A stretch of DNA of 9,229 nt from Bacteroidota bacterium (GTDB lineage Bacteria; Bacteroidota; Ignavibacteria; Ignavibacteriales; Ignavibacteriaceae), in the NCBI GenBank assembly GCA_023406915.1, contig JAEXTR010000108.1, forward strand, positions 1 through 9,229, written 5' to 3'. Below the pieces are notes generated by a model. The model was given only the letters and a program-made list of their open reading frames with translations. It ran no database searches and was not told where the DNA came from. Position numbers and translations under genes: made by a program. Below are positions 6,612-9,229 of this stretch, piece by piece. How positions within the stretch are numbered: the stretch's first letter is position 1; each line of letters starts with the position of its first letter.

Positions 6612-7265
6612 CGATTTCCTTTTGGGGACGCTCTCTGACTTGATAAAGTCATCGAGTTCGTAGACTGACTTAAAGTAAAAGAGGTTTTTGTATCCAGAAA
6701 GAATCTCCCCGGTCTCCTTACCAAATCCCTGACCACCAAGAATGATTTTTTGTTTAGGGAATTCGGAAGTTATACTGTCCAAAACCTCGGTCAGACGGGC
6801 AATATTCATATAAAAACTGAATGACAGACCAATCATGTCGGGCTGCTTCTGTCCGGTGATTCTGATAATCTCCTTTGATGGAGTGTTTGCACCTAGAAAA
6901 TGCGTATCCCATCCATTCATCTCAAAAATATATGACGCCATCCGGATCCCAATATCATGGAATTCTTTATTGATACAACTTAGGATAATAGTTTTGCCAA
7001 TCCGTGTGACGGGAGGTTGCTTCCAAAAGGTATAATCTATGAGATGTTCAATGATCGCTGATGCCAGATGCTCTTCTGCGATGGTAATCTTACCTTCTTC
7101 CCACAGCTTGCCCACCCTGTACAGTGACTTCTGAAATAACTCAACGTAGATATCCTTGATATCTGTGCTATCCGAAACCAACTGATCAACTATTTGCTGG
7201 CAGCGGTATTTGTTCCCATCAGCGAGGGCATTATAGAAGCTGATAAAATGTATATTTTTGATCAT
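6597..7265 (-). CDS. Stand-alone cobalamin (B12)-binding protein with CarH/LitR-type sensor signatures
   Basis: A 222-residue protein with a B12-binding cap (B12-binding_2) helical bundle at about 10-82 and a Rossmann-like B12-binding domain at about 88-205. The cap carries Trp55-x9-Glu65-His66 (LWEEGKITIAEEHLAS), the motif of adenosylcobalamin photoreceptors. The binding domain has Glu101-x-His103-x-x-Gly106, then 41 residues to Ser148-x-Ser150, then 26 to Gly177-Gly178. This is the classical base-off/His-on pattern and spacing, with Glu in place of the first Asp; His103 would be the lower axial cobalt ligand. No MerR or other DNA-binding domain is present, but the tail (PKRKSKIKA) is strongly basic. 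Methyltransferase corrinoid proteins have similar size and are the main alternative, but no methyltransferase gene is nearby. Its ATG at 7265 has no clear ribosome site, and its stop abuts the gltX stop. Cobalamin binding is well supported; a sensory role is inference. Confidence 0.88.
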   Translation of the reverse strand: MIKNIHFISFYNALADGNKYRCQQIVDQLVSDSTDIKDIYVELFQKSLYRVGKLWEEGKITIAEEHLASAIIEHLIDYTFWKQPPVTRIGKTIILSCINKEFHDIGIRMASYIFEMNGWDTHFLGANTPSKEIIRITGQKQPDMIGLSFSFYMNIARLTEVLDSITSEFPKQKIILGGQGFGKETGEILSGYKNLFYFKSVYELDDFIKSESVPKRKSKIKA

Positions 7266-7279
7266 CTGAATATGCTGAA

Positions 7280-7318
7280 AAGTGTTACACTTAGGTAAAC
7301 CTTGATTTTACATAATCA
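7280..7318. promoter_or_regulatory. Three abutting palindromes upstream of the B12-protein gene (candidate operator)
   Basis: In the 75-nt gap before the cobalamin-protein ATG, three inverted repeats tile without spacing. They are AAGTGT-T-ACACTT (7280-7292), AGGT-AA-ACCT (7293-7302) and TGATT-N6-AATCA (7303-7318). The first starts 14 nt upstream of the ATG. Its one-base centre rules out an RNA hairpin and favours a protein-binding DNA site. I recognise no known operator consensus, and no terminator is seen after nfu, so read-through from the upstream genes is also possible. Confidence 0.4.
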
Positions 7319-7340
7319 GTTCCAAGCTAGATGAGGAAAA

Positions 7341-7568
7341 TTATGAGAGGATGGCTTCGACTCTTCTGACACCTGGTACTTCACGGAGTAAAGCACGTTC
7401 AACTCCTGCACGGAGTGTCATCTGAGACATGGGGCAGGTGCCGCAAGCACCCAGGAGACGAACTTCGACAATCCCATCGTCTGTAACGCGGACGAGTTCA
7501 ACGTCCCCGCCATCGGCTTTGAGGTAGGGTCTGATTTTTTGTAGGGCGATTTCGACTTTTTCCTTCAT
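7341..7568 (-). CDS. NifU C-terminal-domain (Nfu) iron-sulfur cluster scaffold/carrier
   Basis: This 75-residue protein consists of a single NifU-like C-terminal domain. It carries or assembles a [4Fe-4S] cluster, normally at a dimer interface through C-x-x-C, and hands it to apo-proteins in the cytoplasm. The sequence shows the family opening IRPYLKADGGDVELV (12-26), then VRLLGACGTCPMSQMTL with Cys42 and Cys45, and the closing VPGVRRVEAI. The length is typical for the single-domain form. The start ATG (7566-7568) has a good Shine-Dalgarno AGGAAAGG (7578-7585 on the plus strand) 9 nt upstream. It lies 68 nt after mrp on the same strand. Mrp is also an iron-sulfur carrier ATPase, so the pair probably works in one cluster-delivery route. 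Confidence 0.93.
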   Translation of the reverse strand: MKEKVEIALQKIRPYLKADGGDVELVRVTDDGIVEVRLLGACGTCPMSQMTLRAGVERALLREVPGVRRVEAILS

Positions 7569-7597
7569 ACAATTTTGCCTTTCCTAATAACAGGAGA

Positions 7598-7624
7598 GTG
7601 CCCCCACTGCTATGGTGAGGGCAC
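7598..7624 (-). other. Stem-loop between mrp and nfu
   Basis: GTGCCC (7598-7603) pairs with GGGCAC (7619-7624); after one C/A mismatch, CAC (7605-7607) pairs with GTG (7615-7617) around a 7-nt loop. No T-tract follows on the minus strand, so it is unlikely to be a full terminator. It may stabilise or partition the mrp-nfu transcript. Confidence 0.45.
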
Positions 7625-7636
7625 AAATTCATCTCA

Positions 7637-8743
7637 TTAGTTCTCGTCGCCGAGCAGTATTTCCATTTTCGGCTGGGTGGCAGCAGTCATGATCCGAATA
7701 CTTACCTGAGCAGCCAGGTTTCTGGCTATCTCTTTAATGATAGCAGCTTCTTTGCTATCAGGTATACTCTTCAGTATCGGAACACCCTTATCACCGCCAA
7801 CGCGGATTCTGGGATCAATGGGTATCTGACCCAGGAAAGGCGCATTATTATCCCTGGAAATCTTTTCACCACCGCCTTCACCAAAGATATCATAGCGGGC
7901 ACCTGTATCAGGGGCAATAAAGTAACTCATATTCTCTATGACTCCCAGAATTGGTACGTTTACCCGTTCAAACATCTTTAAAGCTTTTTGAGCATCAGTC
8001 AGGGATACATCCTGAGGTGTTGTAACAATCACAGCACCAGTCAGAGGGATGCTCTGGCAAAGCGTAAGCTGAATGTCGCCGGTGCCGGGAGGCATATCAA
8101 AAATGAGATAGTCTAGCTCATCCCACTCAACATCGGTCATAAATTGCTTGATAGCTCCGCTTGCCATTGGTCCGCGCCAGATAATTGGTGCATCACCATC
8201 AATAAGGAATCCGATAGACATGAGGCTGATGCCATATTTCTCAAGTGGCACAAGTCGCATTGAATCCCCCATGGGGATTGCTTTAGGACGCTCTTTAATA
8301 TCAAGCATCATCGGGATGCTGGGTCCATATATATCGGCATCGATGAGACCCACTTTTGCGCCTTCCTCTGCAAGGGCTACAGCAAGATTCACTGCACACG
8401 TGCTTTTCCCTACGCCCCCCTTACCGCTGGCGACAGCAATGGTGTTTTTTACGGTTGGAAGCATCACATTTCCTGAGCGTGCCTTTCCAGCTACTGAGTG
8501 TGTCATATTTATGTTCAGCTGCTGCAGCTCAGGAATGGCTGCCATTACAGCATTTCTGCAGTCTGCCTCAATTTTTCCTTTTAATGGACAGGCAGGGGTG
8601 GTAAGCTGGACATCGAAACTAACTGAATTATCCTTAATACTTATATTTTTTATCATACCAAGAGCTACGAGGCTCTGATGCAGATCGGGATCGTTAACAC
8701 CAGAAAGGGCTTTCAGAACGCGATCTTCAGTAATCTGAGACAT
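7637..8743 (-). CDS. mrp: Mrp/ApbC-family P-loop ATPase, iron-sulfur cluster carrier
   Basis: This 368-residue protein is an ATPase of the Mrp/ApbC/Nbp35 family, which delivers iron-sulfur clusters in the cytoplasm. Residues 1-90 form a MIP18/DUF59 domain with the conserved Cys52 in TPACPLKG. The ATPase has the deviant Walker A GKGGVGKST (107-115), DADIYGPSIP (135-144), IWRGPM (188-193), FDMPPGTGD (215-223) and the switch TTPQD (241-245). At ENMSYFIAPDTG (270-281), where many relatives have C-x-x-C, this protein has Ala277-x-x-Thr280, so the usual cluster-ligating cysteines are missing. I chose the ATG at 8741-8743, which has AAAGGA (8750-8755) 6 nt upstream. A longer frame from 8782 would overlap ppk1 and lacks such a site. 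It begins 28 nt after ppk1, with nfu downstream. Confidence 0.94.
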   Translation of the reverse strand: MSQITEDRVLKALSGVNDPDLHQSLVALGMIKNISIKDNSVSFDVQLTTPACPLKGKIEADCRNAVMAAIPELQQLNINMTHSVAGKARSGNVMLPTVKNTIAVASGKGGVGKSTCAVNLAVALAEEGAKVGLIDADIYGPSIPMMLDIKERPKAIPMGDSMRLVPLEKYGISLMSIGFLIDGDAPIIWRGPMASGAIKQFMTDVEWDELDYLIFDMPPGTGDIQLTLCQSIPLTGAVIVTTPQDVSLTDAQKALKMFERVNVPILGVIENMSYFIAPDTGARYDIFGEGGGEKISRDNNAPFLGQIPIDPRIRVGGDKGVPILKSIPDSKEAAIIKEIARNLAAQVSIRIMTAATQPKMEILLGDEN

Positions 8744-8749
8744 AATGTT

Positions 8750-8755
8750 TCCTTT
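8750..8755 (-). promoter_or_regulatory. Shine-Dalgarno site that fixes the mrp start
   Basis: AAAGGA on the minus strand stands 6 nt before the ATG at 8741-8743. It supports this start over the in-frame upstream codon at 8782, which would add 13 residues unlike the family. Confidence 0.7.
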
Positions 8756-8771
8756 ATTCAGATTTGAGAAA

Positions 8772-9229
8772 TCAGTGTACAACTAATTTAAGCGCGTTGC
8801 GCATAAATGTCTCTTGTGCATTGAATGAGGGAGCACTCTCCCTCTTCGGGACAGGAGAATATGTCATATCCGGGTTGAGAATTCTGGTTTTCTCATTGTC
8901 CTTCAGGTACACCGGAATGATCGTTTTAATTATATAATCCCTGAGTTTTGGGCTTTCTACCGGGGTTAACAGCTCAACTCGACGGTCAAGGTTTCTTTGC
9001 ATCAGGTCTGCACTACTGATAAATACTTCTTCATCACCGTTATTATAGAAATAGAATATACGGCTATGCTCAAGGAATCGGCCGACTATACTGACTACGG
9101 TGATATTTTCACTAAGATCTTTTACGCCAGGAACAAGGCAGCAGATGCCACGAATAATCAATTGAACCTGAACGCCGTATTTTGATGCTTCGTAAAGCGC
9201 ACTGATACAGACAGGATCGACGAGGGAGT
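8772..9229 (-). CDS. ppk1: Polyphosphate kinase 1, C-terminal part (N-terminus outside the window)
   Basis: About 151 C-terminal residues of PPK1, which reversibly polymerises the ATP gamma-phosphate into polyphosphate. The frame is open from the window edge (reading SLVDPVCISALYEASKYGVQ) through LIIRGICCLVPGV, SENITVVSIVGRFLEHSRIFYF, EEVFISSADLMQRNLDRRVELLTPV and KDNEKTRILNPDMTYSPV to a TGA at 8772-8774. These blocks are diagnostic of the PPK1 C-terminal catalytic domains; the His in RFLEHSR corresponds to the second conserved catalytic-region histidine of E. coli PPK (His592 by its numbering). The phosphorylated histidine lies upstream, outside the window. A TTG at 9161 is internal, not a start. 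The gene precedes mrp and nfu on the same strand with a short gap, so they are likely co-transcribed. Confidence 0.96.
   Translation of the reverse strand, partial: SLVDPVCISALYEASKYGVQVQLIIRGICCLVPGVKDLSENITVVSIVGRFLEHSRIFYFYNNGDEEVFISSADLMQRNLDRRVELLTPVESPKLRDYIIKTIIPVYLKDNEKTRILNPDMTYSPVPKRESAPSFNAQETFMRNALKLVVH

Noticed and set aside
7598..7624. Intrinsic terminator between mrp and nfu
   Set aside because: The stem is good but no T-run follows on the minus strand, so I list it only as a stem-loop.
8148..8678. A 176-codon open frame on the plus strand opposite mrp
   Set aside because: It is fully antisense to a well-recognised mrp gene, shows no family motifs, and mirrors the coding pattern of mrp.
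8744..8782. Longer mrp start at 8782, adding 13 residues
   Set aside because: It overlaps the ppk1 end and lacks a ribosome site, while the ATG at 8743 has AAAGGA at good spacing and gives the usual family N-terminus.

Overview
The window looks like a core-genome segment of a Gram-negative bacterium. SurA-type periplasmic chaperones imply an outer membrane. Base composition is moderate and even from gene to gene, Shine-Dalgarno sites vary from strong to absent, and I see no insertion sequence, phage, tRNA, rRNA or CRISPR. Protein style (SurA pair next to MoxR; an Mrp ATPase with an A-x-x-T in place of C-x-x-C) would fit the Bacteroidota/Chlorobiota/Ignavibacteria group. That placement is an impression from family resemblance, not a demonstrated one.

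Left block, plus strand (1-2673): the 3' end of a probable SurA/PpiD-like folding factor, a complete two-parvulin SurA-like peptidyl-prolyl isomerase, and a MoxR-family AAA+ ATPase. The ATPase begins at a TTG overlapping the surA stop by 4 bp. A clear intrinsic terminator at 2639-2673 closes this unit.

Middle block, plus strand (2747-6596): a 784-residue multi-receiver signalling protein, then glutamyl-tRNA synthetase (gltX) 37 nt downstream. The signalling protein has the architecture of a hybrid histidine kinase, but the phospho-accepting histidine is a proline and the N, G1 and G2 boxes of the ATPase domain are eroded. It is best read as a pseudo-histidine kinase carrying three receiver domains.

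Right block, minus strand (9229 down to 6597): the C-terminal third or less of polyphosphate kinase (ppk1), the Mrp/ApbC P-loop ATPase, a stand-alone NifU C-terminal (Nfu) iron-sulfur scaffold, and a 222-residue stand-alone cobalamin-binding protein. ppk1, mrp and nfu are closely spaced and probably co-transcribed; Mrp and Nfu both belong to iron-sulfur cluster trafficking. The cobalamin protein has its own 75-nt upstream region tiled by three abutting palindromes. It carries the W-x9-EH and ExHxxG-x41-SxS-x26-GG signatures typical of adenosylcobalamin photosensor modules (CarH/LitR type) but no DNA-binding domain. Its stop codon touches the gltX stop codon, so the two convergent genes have no spacer.

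The best candidates for something undescribed are the pseudo-kinase with three receivers and the orphan CarH-like B12 sensor with its palindromic upstream region. No gene-free stretch exceeds 300 bases; the longest is 2615-2746.
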